Source of the DNA: Iningainema tapete BLCC-T55
Lineage (GTDB): Bacteria; Cyanobacteriota; Cyanobacteriia; Cyanobacteriales; Nostocaceae
Direction: 5' to 3'
Assembly: GCF_014698965.1 (NCBI RefSeq)
Contig: NZ_JACXAE010000074.1
Span: forward strand, 41,085-105,084
Length of the DNA: 64,000 nt
Positions 63,585-64,000 of this stretch are shown here, in pieces. Numbering within the stretch: the first letter of the stretch is position 1; each line of letters opens with the position of its first letter. The position numbers and the translations under genes were made by a program. A model generated the notes under the pieces. The model saw nothing but the letters and a program-made list of their open reading frames with translations. It searched no databases and was not told where the DNA came from.

Positions 63585-64000
63585 ATGGCAGGATTTAGCG
63601 GTTTCAGTGGCTCTAGTGGCTCCGGTGGCTCTAGTGGCGGCGGCGGACAAGGCGGCTTCGGCGGTTCCGGCGGCTTCGGCGGTGGTTCAGGCGGCTTCGG
63701 CGGTGGCTCAGGTGGCTTCGGCGGTGGCTCAGGTGGCTTCGGCGGTGGTTCAGGCGGCTTCGGTGGCGGCTCAGGTGGCTTCGGCGGTGGTTCAGGCGGC
63801 TTCGGTGGCGGATCAGGTGGCTTCGGCGGTGGACAAGCTGGTGGACAAGGCGGCTTTGGCGGCGGTTCCGGCGGCTTTGGCGGCGGACAAACTGGTGGCG
63901 GCTCAGGTGGCTTCGGTGGCGGCTCAGGTGGCTTCGGCGGTGGACAAGCTGGTGGACAAGGCGGCTTTGGCGGCGGTTCCGGCGGCTTTGGCGGCGGACA
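63585..64000 (+). CDS. Glycine-rich repeat protein, unknown function (cut by window end)
   Basis: ATG 63585 begins MAGFSGFSGSSGSGGSSGGG and runs without a stop to the window edge (138 codons). After residue 22 it is built of GGFGGGS heptads (21-base units, e.g. GGCTTCGGCGGTGGCTCAGG) with interspersed GGQAGGQ and GGQTGG spacers; glycine is well over half of the residues. There is no signal peptide. AGAGGA at 63569 is a plausible ribosome site. The region is GC-rich, unlike its neighbours. A hypothetical gene (NpR1259) closes the N. punctiforme cluster at the same place, but I cannot say they are related. It resembles silk-, loricrin- or matrix-like repeats; a role in sheath or pigment packing is speculation. 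Confidence 0.7.
   Translation, partial: MAGFSGFSGSSGSGGSSGGGGQGGFGGSGGFGGGSGGFGGGSGGFGGGSGGFGGGSGGFGGGSGGFGGGSGGFGGGSGGFGGGQAGGQGGFGGGSGGFGGGQTGGGSGGFGGGSGGFGGGQAGGQGGFGGGSGGFGGG

Noticed and set aside
63630..64000. Regular 21-base repeats resembling a CRISPR or minisatellite array
   Set aside because: The repeats keep one long open frame coding GGFGGGS units and have no unique spacers, so they are protein repeats.

Overview
The window is a chromosomal segment of a filamentous, probably heterocyst-forming (Nostocales-type) cyanobacterium. Photosystem II small-subunit genes (psbH, psbN, psbI), many GCGATCGC (HIP1) octamers, PEP-CTERM proteins, several Uma2-family genes and, above all, a complete scytonemin sunscreen locus point to this group. 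I cannot name the genus from sequence alone.

Left part (1-29.7 kb) is a mosaic of housekeeping and accessory genes: the tail of an aldo/keto reductase, ilvC, a secreted EndoU-like nuclease, a VapBC-like toxin-antitoxin pair, acs, two exported TPR proteins, a DHA2 drug exporter, a frameshifted Uma2 gene, a MarR-HlyD-MFS efflux module with a recurring operator-like sequence, an orphan antitoxin, a methyltransferase, a lipoprotein, two intact Uma2 genes, a cysQ-pfkB pair, rsmI, rpsU, pth, tatA, the divergent psbH/psbN pair, a PEP-CTERM protein and a GH38 alpha-mannosidase-like gene carrying a duplicated repeat insertion in frame. Several families of short dispersed palindromic repeats punctuate the spacers and sometimes enter genes.

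Middle part (28.7-35.8 kb) holds a ribbon-helix-helix/aspartyl-protease gene pair, an LptD/OstA-like (DUF3769) outer-membrane protein, psbI, and a two-component system (AraC-type response regulator and triple-PAS histidine kinase) transcribed away from scyA across a 1.08 kb spacer.

Right part (36.9-63.1 kb) is one long same-strand biosynthetic locus: scyA-scyB-scyC-scyD-scyE-scyF, eboA-eboB-eboC, a glycosyltransferase, tyrA, dsbA, an EboD/AroB-like gene, eboE, eboF, then trpE(G)-trpC-trpA-trpB-trpD-aroG. The aroG/AroB-like/tyrA/trp genes would supply tryptophan and p-hydroxyphenylpyruvate; ScyB oxidises tryptophan to indole-3-pyruvate, ScyA couples the two ketoacids, ScyC cyclises the product, the Ebo proteins are implicated in delivering the precursor to the periplasm, and exported ScyE/ScyF/DsbA-type proteins would take part in late steps. 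Compared with the Nostoc punctiforme arrangement as I remember it, the ebo genes are embedded here and no tyrP tyrosinase gene lies between trpA and trpB. The locus is followed, at the window edge, by an extremely glycine-rich repeat protein (truncated by the window) that is the most unusual unexplained gene here.
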